Below are positions 8,085 to 18,881 of a stretch of 64,000 bases of DNA, in pieces. The notes beneath the pieces are model-generated. The model saw only the letters and a program-made list of their open reading frames with translations, did not search any database and was not told the origin of the DNA. How positions within the stretch are numbered: position 1 is the first letter of the stretch; each line of letters starts with the position of its first letter. Source of the stretch: Acinetobacter sp. WC-141 (lineage in GTDB: Bacteria > Pseudomonadota > Gammaproteobacteria > Pseudomonadales > Moraxellaceae); the NCBI RefSeq assembly GCF_000313935.1, contig NZ_AMSS01000054.1, forward strand, positions 1 through 64,000. The letters run 5' to 3'. The position numbers and the translations under genes are program-made.

Positions 8085-8852
8085 ATGAAAAAACTAGCAA
8101 TTGCATCAGCTCTTTTATCTGCACTCGCAGTAAGTGGCGCGGCAAACGCTTACCAAGCTGAAGTTGGTGGTTCTTACAATTATCTTGATCCAGACAACGG
8201 TAGCAGCGTAAGTAAATTCGGTGTTGACGGGACTTATTACTTTAATCCTGTTCAAACTCGTAATGCTCCACTTGCAGAAGCAGCATTTTTAAGCCGTGCA
8301 AGTAATGTTAACGCACTTATCAACTATGGCGATAACAGCGGTACTAAAGATACTCAGTATGGCGTAGGTGTTGAATACTATGTTCCTAACTCAGATTTCT
8401 ACCTTAGCGGTGATGTAGGCCGTAATGAGCGTGAAATTGACAACACTAACTACGACCAGAAAGTTACAACTTATGCAGCTGAAGTAGGTTATTTACCAGC
8501 TCCAGGTTTATTACTTGCACTAGGTGTTAAAGGTTACGACGAAAAAGACGGTAAAGACGGCGCTGATCCAACAGTTCGTGCTAAATACGTAACTCAAGTA
8601 GGTCAACATGACGTAAACCTTGAAGCGTTCGGTGCGTTTGGTGACCTAGACGAATATAAAGTTCGTGGTGACTACTACATCGATAAAACTTTAAGTCTTG
8701 GTGTGGATTACTACAATAACGACTTAACTGATAAAGATGAATTTGGTATTAATGCTAAAAAATTCTTAAATCAACAAGTAAGTCTTGAAGGTCGTATTGG
8801 TTTCGGTGACAACGATAACACTTATGGTGTTCGTGCAGGCTACCGCTTCTAA
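8085..8852 (+). CDS. Small outer-membrane porin (putative porin family), copy 2
   Basis: A 255-residue beta-barrel with a signal peptide (residues 1-22, ending AANA before YQAEVG) and a C-terminal strand ending GVRAGYRF. Regular repeats of about 20-24 residues with alternating hydrophobic positions fit membrane strands and acidic turns (many D, N, G). Codon use (GGT, CGT, AAC, preferred third bases) looks like that of a highly expressed gene, unlike copy 1. The strong promoter and ribosome binding site agree. Function as a general or specific channel cannot be fixed from sequence. Confidence 0.88.
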   Translation: MKKLAIASALLSALAVSGAANAYQAEVGGSYNYLDPDNGSSVSKFGVDGTYYFNPVQTRNAPLAEAAFLSRASNVNALINYGDNSGTKDTQYGVGVEYYVPNSDFYLSGDVGRNEREIDNTNYDQKVTTYAAEVGYLPAPGLLLALGVKGYDEKDGKDGADPTVRAKYVTQVGQHDVNLEAFGAFGDLDEYKVRGDYYIDKTLSLGVDYYNNDLTDKDEFGINAKKFLNQQVSLEGRIGFGDNDNTYGVRAGYRF

Positions 8853-8870
8853 TCTTACCTAAAAGTTTAT

Positions 8871-8902
8871 AAAAAAATCCGCTCAATTGAGCGGATTTTT
8901 TT
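8871..8902. terminator. Bidirectional terminator between porin 2 and recJ
   Basis: AAAATCCGCTCAATTGAGCGGATTTT is a perfect palindromic stem with A-tract on one side and T-tract on the other, so it works for both convergent genes. It touches the recJ stop codon. Confidence 0.9.
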
Positions 8903-10602
8903 TATTGGGTTAAATGCACAATACGCAATTGCAAATTTACATTGCCATTAAATGCGTTACGATCAATCTCATAGACCAGATGAACCTCATCTCGCATAGG
9001 ATTAAATTCAAATCGCCCTGCTGCATTAAAAGCAATCGCATCAAAAGTATATTGATCAAGACCTAATCTAAGTTTTAGATGTGTGTTTTTAAGCCAACGA
9101 TAATCAACAACTTTAAAATGCCCTTCAAACTGGGGGAAAGGGAATTTTTGACCCCATGGTCCAAGCTGCTCTATCCAGTCCAATGTGCCTAGTTGCAAAG
9201 CAGAAGCTGGTAGTTCTCCATCCGTCCATAGGGTTGCTTGAAACAGAGATTCGTCCATGGCTGCAACACAGCCAACAAAAACAGTTTTAAAAGCATCAAA
9301 GTTTTCTTTACGTATCGTTAAGCCAGCCGCTGCCGCATGTCCACCAAAATGGCTCACCAATTCTGGATGTTGTTCGGCAACCTGTTCAATCATATCGCGA
9401 ATATGCACACCATCAATTGAACGCGCAGAACCTTTAATATGAACACCGTCTTCATCTGGTGCAAAAACTATTGTTGGTCGATGAAACTGTTCTTTTAAAC
9501 GCCCAGCTACAATCCCAATCACACCTTGATGCCAATTTTCCTCAAAAAGCACAAGAGCTGGAGGAACATCTTCTTTTGAAAGTTGCAGGCTATCTAAAGC
9601 AGATAAGGCTTGTTGCTTCATCTCTCCTTCGATTTGTCGCCGTTCTATATTTAACTGATTTAATTGTTGAGCAATCGGGTAAGCCGCTTCCATAGAATCA
9701 GCTAATAAACACTCAATGCCGATTCGCATGCTTTCCATACGCCCAGCAGCATTAATGCGTGGACCTAAAACAAAACCTAGATCTTGGGCACGCAAAGACG
9801 ACGCCTCTCGACCCGCAATATCCAATAGTGCCAATATTCCAACTCGACATTGATGTTGCTGGATACGCTTCACACCTGCATCCACTAAAATGCGGTTGTT
9901 ATAATCTAATACAGCAACATCTGCATAAGTTCCCAGAGCAACTAAATCTAGATATTGAGTGACTTTACTTGTGCTTTTGCCTTGCTTATTACGTAAACTT
10001 GCCAAATTGGCCAGCACATAAAATGCAACACCAACACCAGCAAGTGCTTTACTCGGAAATTCACAGCCTAACTGGTTTGGGTTAACCACCGCTTCTGCCG
10101 GAGGTGTTTCTTTAGTAGTTAAATGGTGATCGGTAATAATGACTTTCAGCCCCAAGGCATGGGCAGTTTCAACGCCTGCATGGCTGGAAATTCCATTATC
10201 TACAGTAATTAATAAATCAGGATGATAAGTTTGATGCGCAAGCTCTGCAATTGCAGGCGTAAGCCCATAACCATACTTGAACCGATCTGGAACTAAATAG
10301 TCGACTTGTGCTCCCATATCACGAAGCACCAATACCATTAATGCTGTGCTGGTTGCGCCATCTGCATCATAGTCACCGACAATAACAATTTTTTTCTGCT
10401 CATCAATGGCTTGATCCATTAATGCTACAGCGATTTCTAGACCTTTAAGCTCAGGAGCAAGTAAATTCTTAAGCTTTAGCTCTAGTTCCTGTTCCGATTG
10501 TACTCCACGTCTTGCCAAAATCTCGGCAATAAACGGAGGCACGCCCTGAAACTGTTCAGGGCGTGTCAATAAAGGTCTTTGTTTGATTTGTATTTTTGTC
10601 AT
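8902..10602 (-). CDS. recJ: Single-stranded-DNA-specific exonuclease RecJ
   Basis: RecJ degrades single-stranded DNA 5' to 3' in RecF-pathway recombination, mismatch repair and base excision repair. The 566-residue protein has the DHH phosphoesterase motifs: VGDYDADGATST (metal ligands D77, D79, D81), LITVDNGISS, and TDHH (157-160). A DHHA1 domain follows with the GGHAAAAGL motif near residue 400, then a C-terminal OB-fold. Length matches the family (about 570). The pdxH stop is immediately adjacent upstream (10603), so recJ is the second gene of a pdxH-recJ unit. Confidence 0.96.
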   Translation of the reverse strand: MTKIQIKQRPLLTRPEQFQGVPPFIAEILARRGVQSEQELELKLKNLLAPELKGLEIAVALMDQAIDEQKKIVIVGDYDADGATSTALMVLVLRDMGAQVDYLVPDRFKYGYGLTPAIAELAHQTYHPDLLITVDNGISSHAGVETAHALGLKVIITDHHLTTKETPPAEAVVNPNQLGCEFPSKALAGVGVAFYVLANLASLRNKQGKSTSKVTQYLDLVALGTYADVAVLDYNNRILVDAGVKRIQQHQCRVGILALLDIAGREASSLRAQDLGFVLGPRINAAGRMESMRIGIECLLADSMEAAYPIAQQLNQLNIERRQIEGEMKQQALSALDSLQLSKEDVPPALVLFEENWHQGVIGIVAGRLKEQFHRPTIVFAPDEDGVHIKGSARSIDGVHIRDMIEQVAEQHPELVSHFGGHAAAAGLTIRKENFDAFKTVFVGCVAAMDESLFQATLWTDGELPASALQLGTLDWIEQLGPWGQKFPFPQFEGHFKVVDYRWLKNTHLKLRLGLDQYTFDAIAFNAAGRFEFNPMRDEVHLVYEIDRNAFNGNVNLQLRIVHLTQ

Positions 10603-11259
10603 TTAAGGCATCAGCCGGTGCAACATCCATTGACCGTCGATTTTTTCATAACTCAAGCGGTCATGTAAACGATTTGGTCGCCCTTGCCAGAATTCATAAT
10701 AATCTGGTTGTAGACGATAACCTCCCCAGAACTCTGGCTTATCAAGCACTTCACGACTTTCGACTTGCTGCTGTAAGTCTTGAAAACGTTGCTGTAACAG
10801 CTCTCGGCTTTCAATTTTACCGCTTTGTGGAGTGCTGATATGTGCTGCAATCTGGCTATCACGTGGTCGTTTAAGGTAATAGTCTGTAGATTCTTGCTCA
10901 GCAATTTTAACTACACGACCACCAACTCTCACCTGACGCTCTAGACTTGGCCAGTAAAATAACAGTTCGGCATAAGGATTCTCTGCCAAATCTATACCTT
11001 TCTGACTGTCATAATTCGTATAAAAATCATACCCAGCTTCTGTAGCACCACGTAATAAGACTGTTCGAACATGGGGTCTACCATTAGCACCCGCGGTTGC
11101 TAATGACATGGCATAGGGTTCATGCAAATTAGCTGCTAGAGCATGGTTAAACCAACCCAGAAACTGCTGATGAGGGTTAGATTCAACCTGTCCCTCATGC
11201 AACTCGCCTTGCTCATAGCTCAAGCGTAATTCACTTAAATCTTTAATGACATCACTCAT
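10603..11259 (-). CDS. pdxH: Pyridoxamine/pyridoxine 5'-phosphate oxidase
   Basis: PdxH is an FMN-dependent oxidase that makes pyridoxal 5'-phosphate in B6 synthesis and salvage. The 218-residue protein shows the split-barrel fold signatures: MSLATAGANGRPHVRTVLLRG near 48-70, the FMN-contact FYTNYDSQKG, and the C-terminal WQGRPNRLHDR then YEKIDGQWMLHRLMP, which ends in the expected RLxP. Start and length agree with the family. There is no gap to recJ downstream and 9 bases to glmM upstream, so glmM, pdxH and recJ may be one transcript. Confidence 0.96.
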   Translation of the reverse strand: MSDVIKDLSELRLSYEQGELHEGQVESNPHQQFLGWFNHALAANLHEPYAMSLATAGANGRPHVRTVLLRGATEAGYDFYTNYDSQKGIDLAENPYAELLFYWPSLERQVRVGGRVVKIAEQESTDYYLKRPRDSQIAAHISTPQSGKIESRELLQQRFQDLQQQVESREVLDKPEFWGGYRLQPDYYEFWQGRPNRLHDRLSYEKIDGQWMLHRLMP

Positions 11260-11268
11260 GTCATCACC

Positions 11269-12606
11269 TTACGCAACTTGTGCTTGTGAACGAACAGAAT
11301 CTGCTAAATGCTGAGCTAAAGCATTTACTTCTTGCTCATCGTCACCTTCAACCATGACACGAATCACAGGCTCTGTTCCTGATTTACGAATCAAGATACG
11401 TCCACGACCTTTAAGCTGAGCTTCTGCTTTATCAAATTCAGCAACCAATGCAGGAATAGAATATGGATCAAGCATTTGTTCTAATCGTACATTTAAAAGA
11501 ACTTGTGGGAATAATTTAAAGTCTTGAACCAATTCATGAAGGGCCTTATTTTGCTCGACCATAACAGTTAAAACTTGAAGAGCGGCGATAATGGCATCAC
11601 CAGTCGTACTCTTGTCTAAAGTTAGAATATGACCAGAAGGTTCGCCACCTATCACCCAACCATTTTCTTCTAAAGCTTGTAATACATAGCGGTCACCGAC
11701 TTTTGCGCGAACAAAGTTAACGTTTGCTTTTTCAAGTGCAACTTCAAGTGCCATATTACTCATGACTGTACCAACAATACCCGCTGGCTTATTTTGAGCT
11801 TGAGTCGCCAAAATATATAAAATATGGTCACCATCAATTAAGTTACCAAACTTATCAACCATCACAACACGGTCAGCATCACCATCAAAGGCAATCCCTA
11901 AATCTGCTTGGTGTTCAACTACTGCTTTTTGTAAGTGTTCAGGATGTGTTGAACCACAGCTTTCATTAATATTTAAGCCATCTGGTTCATTATATAAAGC
12001 TACAACTTTTGCCCCTAACTCACGGAAAACTGAAGGACCAACGCTATACGCCGCCCCATGAGCACAATCCAATACAATCTTTAAATTATTTAAATCAAAG
12101 TGGTAAGGGAAAGTAGATTTACAAAATTCGATATAGCGACCGTTTGCATCATTTACACGAACACTTTTACCTAAGTTGGCAGTGTCCTCAATAAATAAGT
12201 CTTTTTCTAATTCGCGGTTAATTTCTTCTTGTAATGAATCTGGTAATTTTTTGCCTTCGCTTGAGAAGAATTTAATCCCATTATCATAATATGGATTATG
12301 CGAAGCAGAGATAACAATACCTGCATGTGCATGCAAAGCACGAGTAAGGTGTGCAATTGCTGGTGTTGGTAATGGACCAAGTAAATGAACATATACACCG
12401 GCAGCGTTTAAGCCCGCCTGCAAAGCAGATTCTAAAATGTAACCAGATAAACGAGTGTCTTTTCCTAATACAACAAGTGGCTTATTTTTCGGACTCGTTC
12501 GTTTTAATACCTTCCCTGCAGCAAAACCGAGTTTTAAAGCAAACTCTGGAGTAATAGGCATTTGCCCAAATTTTCCACGAATACCATCCGTTCCAAAATA
12601 ACTCAT
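11269..12606 (-). CDS. glmM: Phosphoglucosamine mutase
   Basis: GlmM interconverts glucosamine 6-phosphate and glucosamine 1-phosphate for UDP-GlcNAc, feeding peptidoglycan and lipid A. The 445-residue protein has [11 protein letters not shown] at the N-terminus and the phosphoserine loop [10 protein letters not shown] (S102). The metal loop FDGDADR is near 241, the sugar-binding GGEPSGH is near 323, and the phosphate-binding RKSGTEP is near the C-terminus. All motifs are intact. It heads the glmM-pdxH-recJ minus-strand group. The region 12607-12755 separates it from the guaB terminator. Confidence 0.97.
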   Translation of the reverse strand: MSYFGTDGIRGKFGQMPITPEFALKLGFAAGKVLKRTSPKNKPLVVLGKDTRLSGYILESALQAGLNAAGVYVHLLGPLPTPAIAHLTRALHAHAGIVISASHNPYYDNGIKFFSSEGKKLPDSLQEEINRELEKDLFIEDTANLGKSVRVNDANGRYIEFCKSTFPYHFDLNNLKIVLDCAHGAAYSVGPSVFRELGAKVVALYNEPDGLNINESCGSTHPEHLQKAVVEHQADLGIAFDGDADRVVMVDKFGNLIDGDHILYILATQAQNKPAGIVGTVMSNMALEVALEKANVNFVRAKVGDRYVLQALEENGWVIGGEPSGHILTLDKSTTGDAIIAALQVLTVMVEQNKALHELVQDFKLFPQVLLNVRLEQMLDPYSIPALVAEFDKAEAQLKGRGRILIRKSGTEPVIRVMVEGDDEQEVNALAQHLADSVRSQAQVA

Positions 12607-12703
12607 AGCTTATCTCATTCTTACGCCACTTCAGCCGTGGCTTACTTCATATATGGCAATTCCGCCATATTTCTTTTCGTCAGATTTACTTTACACCAAA
12701 AAC

Positions 12704-12735
12704 AAAAAGCCGTCAGTGTAATGACGGCTTTCTTC
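12704..12735 (-). terminator. guaB terminator
   Basis: AAGCCGTCA and TGACGGCTT form a 9-bp stem. On the minus strand it is followed by TTTTTGTTTTTGG, 20 bases after the guaB stop. Confidence 0.85.
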
Positions 12736-12755
12736 ATTGTCTTGGTTACCAAATT

Positions 12756-14249
<1,494 letters not shown>

Positions 14250-14378
14250 CTATTATAAACAAATTTCAATGCAATTTTCATATTATCTTTGCCTTTTTCA
14301 GCAATAGATATAGAGCCGCTCTAAATTATTCCCACTTATTATAGTTTTAAGCTTATTTTTTTAGTTCATATTTTATAA

Positions 14379-14399
14379 CCCAGAATTTTATCTGGGTTG
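14379..14399 (-). terminator. Hairpin downstream of MBL gene
   Basis: ACCCAGA and TCTGGGT form a 7-bp stem starting 18 bases after the stop of the 14417 gene on the minus strand. No U-tract follows, so it may stabilise the 3' end rather than terminate on its own. Confidence 0.4.
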
Positions 14400-14416
14400 A
14401 TCATTAGACATCATAT

Positions 14417-15214
14417 TTAAGCAGGACAACTAAAAACCTGTTCTGTCAATAAGTCGACACCACACGCTAAAGTTTCAATCCAGTCCAAAAACTGATTAAT
14501 CATTTCTTTACCCATAAATGGGCTGCCATGCTGTGGAACAATCATTTCAATATCCATTTGGCGAACCATGTTTACCCATAAACGGATGACCTTATTGGAA
14601 CACATGTAGCGCTGGTGAAATGCCTTCATTTTTAGAACATGCGTATCAAAATCTGTTAAAGGTTCGCTTGCATCTTCAACAATCGAGGCTCCCATATCGC
14701 CAGAAAATAAAATTTTGGCCACTGGATCATAAAACTGAAAATTACCTACCGAATGTAGAAAATGCGCAGGGACCATCACAAGCTTTGACTCACCCAACTG
14801 AATCACTTGGCCCTGATCAGGTAATTCAATTAGGCGATCTTCCCAATTGCCTTTCATGCGCTCACTCATGAATGATGAATTTAAGTGAGGTAAAAATCGT
14901 GCCCACAATTTTGACGCCACGACTTTAGCGTCGGTATAGACTAACCAGCGCGGCATTGAGGTAATAATGTCCGGATCTTGATGAGAGGCCATCACATAGT
15001 CCAGATTTTTTAAGCGTGTATATTTATTGAGTTCCATGGTTAGCGGAACATAGGTCAAATCGCCACCGGGATCAATTACAGCAGCACGCTCATGATCAAT
15101 AATTAAAAATTGATTGGCTTGGATACCTTCCCCTTTGACCAAACTGGTAAAACTAATACATTTATGTACGCCATTATCAAATAATATCTGCGATGTTGTT
15201 TTTTCAAACCCCAT
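14417..15214 (-). CDS. ODP-type metallo-beta-lactamase-fold (oxygen-binding di-iron) protein
   Basis: The 265-residue protein resembles the di-iron domain of flavodiiron proteins without a fused flavodoxin. Ligand motifs are visible in order: SHQDPD (the first metal motif, lacking the final His of HxHxDH as in oxygen-binding di-iron proteins), PAHFLHS, FSGDMGAS and PQHGSPF. Known relatives bind O2, NO or redox partners, but the role of stand-alone members is unclear. The ATG at 15214 follows GGGGAATTGT, a better start than the in-frame TTG at 15226. It is alone on its transcript. Confidence 0.82.
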   Translation of the reverse strand: MGFEKTTSQILFDNGVHKCISFTSLVKGEGIQANQFLIIDHERAAVIDPGGDLTYVPLTMELNKYTRLKNLDYVMASHQDPDIITSMPRWLVYTDAKVVASKLWARFLPHLNSSFMSERMKGNWEDRLIELPDQGQVIQLGESKLVMVPAHFLHSVGNFQFYDPVAKILFSGDMGASIVEDASEPLTDFDTHVLKMKAFHQRYMCSNKVIRLWVNMVRQMDIEMIVPQHGSPFMGKEMINQFLDWIETLACGVDLLTEQVFSCPA

Positions 15215-15392
15215 ACAATTCCCCAAAAAAACTTTAAATATTAGATATTTTTATATCCATACTAAAATAAAGGGATTCGATAACTCTTGCAATGAATTGC
15301 TTTATTTTTCTCATAATATTTTAAAATAGCTTTCGCTTTTCTTATTTTATAAATGAATCATAATGTTATTTAAAATTAAGACACAATAAATT

Positions 15393-15411
15393 AAAATAAT
15401 TCTCATTATCA
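15393..15411. promoter_or_regulatory. Fur-box-like site upstream of TonB receptor
   Basis: The sequence AAAATAATTCTCATTATCA matches the TCATTATC half of the Fur consensus and part of the other half. It lies 31 bases before the preferred ATG at 15442, in the region expected for the promoter. Confidence 0.6.
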
Positions 15412-15441
15412 GTTTTGTCTTTTGCGCTGCCTAGGCCTCCC

Positions 15442-17592
15442 ATGAACCAAGCCCCTTATTTTTCAAGTTCCAAAACATTATTAGCAATTGCTATTTTTAG
15501 CTTAATGACAGCAAGTCATGCTGAAGAAATAACAGAACAAAAAAATTCGACCAGTGTGCTACCCACAATTTCTATTCAGGCGCAAAAAGAACCCAGCTCT
15601 ACGTATGTCGCAACTAAAGCAACCTCTGCCTTAAAATCAGATGCGCCCTTATTTAAAACGGCTCAATCGGTTTCGGTAGTGACGCGTGAACAGCTCGACC
15701 AGAAACAAGCAAAGACGCTTGCAGAGGCACTTGAAGGCGTTGCAGGTGTTGAAGCTGGAAAACTTGGTCGTCGTGGTTGGGATGATTTCGTTATTCGAGG
15801 ACAAACATCTTCCGATTCGGTTTATGTTGACGGTTTAAGAATCGGTCAAAGTTCTCCAACGCCATCTGTAGCAGCTGAACTATCAGGCATGGATCAAGTC
15901 CAAGTTTTAAAAGGTCCGGCCTCTATTAATTTCGGTTTGGTTGCGCCAGGCGGCATGGTGAATTTAGTCACTAAACGACCTGAAGCAGAAAACTTTACGC
16001 GTGCTAGCATGACTTATGGCAGCTATAACCTTAAAGAAGGAACATTCGATTTAAACTATAGCCCTAATAATAGTGAGAAAGGTGCTTTTCGTTTAAATGG
16101 TCGTATTTCTGACCAAGATGACCCGACAGATTATGTCTATTTTAAAAATTACTATATCTCCCCTTCTTACAATTTCGACTTAGGTGATAACACTGACCTC
16201 TCTGTAATCGCAAGCTATCAGCATCGCGAATATATTCGTCAGCAAGGCATGCCTGTAATTGGCACATTAAAAGACAATCCTAACGGCGCTATAGACCGAA
16301 GTTTATATATTGGTGACCCTAATTTCGGTAAATATGAAGCCGATGTTTACCGTACTGGTTATACGTTTAAACATGCTTTTAATAATGGCTGGAACTTTAA
16401 CCAGAATTTTGCCGTGCAAAAAACTGAAATGGATGGCACTGCAGTTTTTGCTCAAACAGGGTCAAATTTCTGGGCAGACTCATCTTACACAACCATTAAT
16501 CGAGCAAATAATAGTCGACATCAAGTTATTGATAACTTGAGTTTCGCCATCGATAACCGTTTAAACAAACAGTTTGATTTATATGGCATGCAGCATGACG
16601 TTAATATTGGCGTAGATGCTTTTCAAGAAAAAAGTGATTACACCAATGATAAATACAATATTGGCAATTTAAACATTTATAACCCCATTTATGATCAAGA
16701 CGTGACATTTAAGAAGAATGTTCGTGATATTAATCGCCTCAAATATTTAGGGCTCTATGTACGTGACCGTATTCAGCTTAATGATCAACTACTTTTAAGC
16801 TTATCTGGTCGTCAAGACTGGGCACAAACTCAAACTAGAAGTTTGGTTAATAGCAATACGAGTAAACAATCAGACAATGCATTTACGGGTAGCGCCTCTG
16901 TCATGTACACCCTTAATGACATTGTGGCTCCTTATGTCAGCTATGCCACTTCATTTACACCCAACAGTGGTACTGATGTAAATAACAATCCGTTCAAACC
17001 TGAAGAAGGAAAACAGGTTGAAGTCGGAATGAAATTACAAAGCCCTGATCAACGAATTCAAGGTGCGATCGCTTGGTATGATTTAAAACGCCAAAATGTT
17101 TTAGTCACCGATACTGCGAATAGTGGGTATAAAATACAACGTGGTGAACAGTTAACTCGTGGTATTGAAACTGAGCTCAGTGCAGAAATTTTAGAGGGCT
17201 TAAAATTAACAGCTGCATATACTTACACCATTGATGCTGAAATTAGTAAAGATGCAAATTCAAGTAATGTAGGAAAAGCACTCGATAATATTCCTGAGCA
17301 TGCTTATAGCTTGTCAGCGCGCTATAAATTTGACCCAGCATCAAAACTTGGTTGGTATGTAGGCGGTGGATTCCGTGGTGAAACCTATAAAACTGTCGAT
17401 GGCTTAGATGTTCACGTTCCAGGCTATACAGTCTTTGATACTGAGGCCGGCTATGACGCTGGACATTGGGGCGCACAACTTGCGATCCGTAATTTATTTG
17501 ATAAAGATTACTATGCAGGTGCACTGAATGAGAATTTGGTGACGCTCGGTAACCCTCGCCAAATTAACTTCACAGTGAAATTTAACTACTAA
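15442..17592 (+). CDS. TonB-dependent siderophore receptor (FhuA/FoxA-like)
   Basis: This outer-membrane receptor (about 716 aa) imports ferric siderophores using TonB energy. A signal peptide precedes the TonB-box region LPTISIQAQ. The plug domain follows, with VVTREQLDQKQAKTL, the RGQTSSDSVYVDGLR hairpin and VLKGPASINFG near residues 140-165. A 22-stranded barrel ends NPRQINFTVKFNY. The N-terminal word pattern suggests the hydroxamate (ferrichrome or ferrioxamine) subfamily, but the ligand cannot be read from sequence. The ATG at 15442 is preferred over the TTG at 15415. A Fur-like box precedes it, so iron repression is expected. Confidence 0.9.
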   Translation: MNQAPYFSSSKTLLAIAIFSLMTASHAEEITEQKNSTSVLPTISIQAQKEPSSTYVATKATSALKSDAPLFKTAQSVSVVTREQLDQKQAKTLAEALEGVAGVEAGKLGRRGWDDFVIRGQTSSDSVYVDGLRIGQSSPTPSVAAELSGMDQVQVLKGPASINFGLVAPGGMVNLVTKRPEAENFTRASMTYGSYNLKEGTFDLNYSPNNSEKGAFRLNGRISDQDDPTDYVYFKNYYISPSYNFDLGDNTDLSVIASYQHREYIRQQGMPVIGTLKDNPNGAIDRSLYIGDPNFGKYEADVYRTGYTFKHAFNNGWNFNQNFAVQKTEMDGTAVFAQTGSNFWADSSYTTINRANNSRHQVIDNLSFAIDNRLNKQFDLYGMQHDVNIGVDAFQEKSDYTNDKYNIGNLNIYNPIYDQDVTFKKNVRDINRLKYLGLYVRDRIQLNDQLLLSLSGRQDWAQTQTRSLVNSNTSKQSDNAFTGSASVMYTLNDIVAPYVSYATSFTPNSGTDVNNNPFKPEEGKQVEVGMKLQSPDQRIQGAIAWYDLKRQNVLVTDTANSGYKIQRGEQLTRGIETELSAEILEGLKLTAAYTYTIDAEISKDANSSNVGKALDNIPEHAYSLSARYKFDPASKLGWYVGGGFRGETYKTVDGLDVHVPGYTVFDTEAGYDAGHWGAQLAIRNLFDKDYYAGALNENLVTLGNPRQINFTVKFNY

Positions 17593-17602
17593 AATGACCT
17601 AT

Positions 17603-17633
17603 AAAAAACGCACTCAATTCGAGTGCGTTTTTT
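17603..17633. terminator. Bidirectional terminator
   Basis: AAAACGCACTCAATTCGAGTGCGTTTT is a strong stem flanked by A- and T-tracts, between the convergent TonB receptor and GDT1-family genes. Confidence 0.9.
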
Positions 17634-17651
17634 ATGGCAGCTTTAAATGCT

Positions 17652-18227
17652 TTAGAAGAAATAATGCTGCACTAAAGTAGAGATACCTACAATTAAGAAA
17701 ATCGCAGCACCAATTTTATGAATGAGTGAGATAGATAAACGTTCAGCTAATTTATTACCAATAAATACAGCGGGTGCATTGGCAATCATCATACCTAAGG
17801 TTGTGCCTAGCATTACCCAGAAAATGCTGTCGTAACGTGCAGCTAAAGCAACTGTCGCAATTTGAGTTTTATCACCAATTTCTGCTAAGAAAAACAAGAT
17901 AAAGGTTGCACCAAAAACACCAAATTTTTGCCATCTGTTAATGCTATCTGTTTCATCATCTAGCTTATCTGGAATAAGCATCCAGAACGCCATACCAATG
18001 AAACCACCCGCAAGTACCCAAACTAAAATTTCGGGACTCAAAACGGTCGTAATCCACTGCCCAAGCACAGCAGAGATACCATGGTTAATTAAAGTCGCTA
18101 AAAGAATTGCAATGAGAATAGGGATTGGCTTACGGAAACGTGCAGACAGTAAAAGGGCCAACAATTGAGTTTTATCACCCATTTCAGCTAGGGCAACAAT
18201 CGAGGTAGAAATCAGAAATTCTTGCAT
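17652..18227 (-). CDS. TMEM165/GDT1 (UPF0016) family manganese exporter
   Basis: The 191-residue inner-membrane protein has two repeats of the family cation motif ExGDK(T/S): ALAEMGDKTQLLAL near residue 12 and FLAEIGDKTQIATV near 120. Each sits in a three-helix half. Bacterial members (for example Vibrio MneA) export Mn2+, and yeast Gdt1 carries Ca/Mn. The yybP-ykoY riboswitch directly upstream supports manganese. Homologues start MQEFL (18227), preceded by AGAG. An in-frame ATG at 18257 with AGGAG nine bases upstream would add ten residues and cannot be excluded. Confidence 0.9.
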   Translation of the reverse strand: MQEFLISTSIVALAEMGDKTQLLALLLSARFRKPIPILIAILLATLINHGISAVLGQWITTVLSPEILVWVLAGGFIGMAFWMLIPDKLDDETDSINRWQKFGVFGATFILFFLAEIGDKTQIATVALAARYDSIFWVMLGTTLGMMIANAPAVFIGNKLAERLSISLIHKIGAAIFLIVGISTLVQHYFF

Positions 18228-18299
18228 GTCGTTTCTCTGGCTAGCATAAATGCCCATGACCTACCGCTCCTGCTAGCCAAATATCTGCAGAGTGGTAAA

Positions 18300-18420
18300 T
18301 CAAAGGTCTTGCCAACTCGGAAACGATGAGACGTTTAAGCTATGATGACCATGTTCTGTTGAACAATTATGTTGATCATCACCTATTCATTCAGAAATGA
18401 ATAGCGGCTACTCCCCAATG
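18300..18420 (-). ncRNA. yybP-ykoY (Mn2+) riboswitch
   Basis: Read on the minus strand, the leader contains the two conserved blocks of this class: GGGGAGTAGC (18416-18407) and, about 100 bases later, GGCAAGACC (18313-18305). Between them lie TCAACATAATTG and two hairpins (TATTCATTTCTGAATGAATA, and AAACG-TCTCAT-CGTTT). The class binds Mn2+ and typically switches on Mn exporters such as the GDT1-family gene just downstream. After the aptamer, TGGCTAGC (near 18277) can pair with GCTAGCCA (near 18238), enclosing the AGGAG and first ATG, a plausible expression platform. Confidence 0.88.
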
Positions 18421-18456
18421 AAGTATGTGCTCATTATATTCGAGCAGTTCTATTTT

Positions 18457-18735
18457 TCAAACAAAAAATTTTATCCATGCCCATACTAACAGCCGCCCCA
18501 AGCCTAATAGTAAAGCTAAACAGATACTTAAGTTAATAAACCCAAAATTGTTCATGCCAGCTATATGCTGTGATTGAAATTCAAATGGCAAAATAAGGGT
18601 TGCCACAAATACTTCCAAACCTATCGCAACATAGGTCATCCACTCCCAAGGGAAGTGCAAAAGACTGACCCATAATCCCATCAATAAAAATACAACCAAT
18701 AGAATCGGCAACATGATTTTAAAAAAACCCATCAT
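18457..18735 (-). CDS. Small hypothetical membrane protein
   Basis: A 92-residue protein that is almost wholly hydrophobic, with three predicted transmembrane helices (about 5-25, 32-50 and 66-90) and a short polar link EFQSQHIAGMNN. I do not recognise a family. It lies upstream of the riboswitch-controlled exporter on the same strand but is separated from it by the riboswitch, so it is probably independent. An ATG pair at the start is preceded by GGAGAAATAAT, a good ribosome binding site, which supports it being a real gene. Confidence 0.65.
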   Translation of the reverse strand: MMGFFKIMLPILLVVFLLMGLWVSLLHFPWEWMTYVAIGLEVFVATLILPFEFQSQHIAGMNNFGFINLSICLALLLGLGRLLVWAWIKFFV

Positions 18736-18839
18736 TTATTATTTCTCCTTTGCTTAATAACGAGAAATTTCTCCTCTCTCGGTCATTCCCTCTTAATCTT
18801 TAGGTTAACCTAAAACCCATTAAATTAAATATCAAAATA

Positions 18840-18866
18840 AAACCCCGCCGAAGCGAGGTTTTCTTG
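18840..18866 (-). terminator. aceF terminator
   Basis: On the minus strand AACCTCGC-TTCG-GCGGGGTT forms a UUCG-capped stem followed by TTTATTTTG, 16 bases after the aceF stop. Confidence 0.9.
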
Positions 18867-18881
18867 ATTCATTTCAAAATA

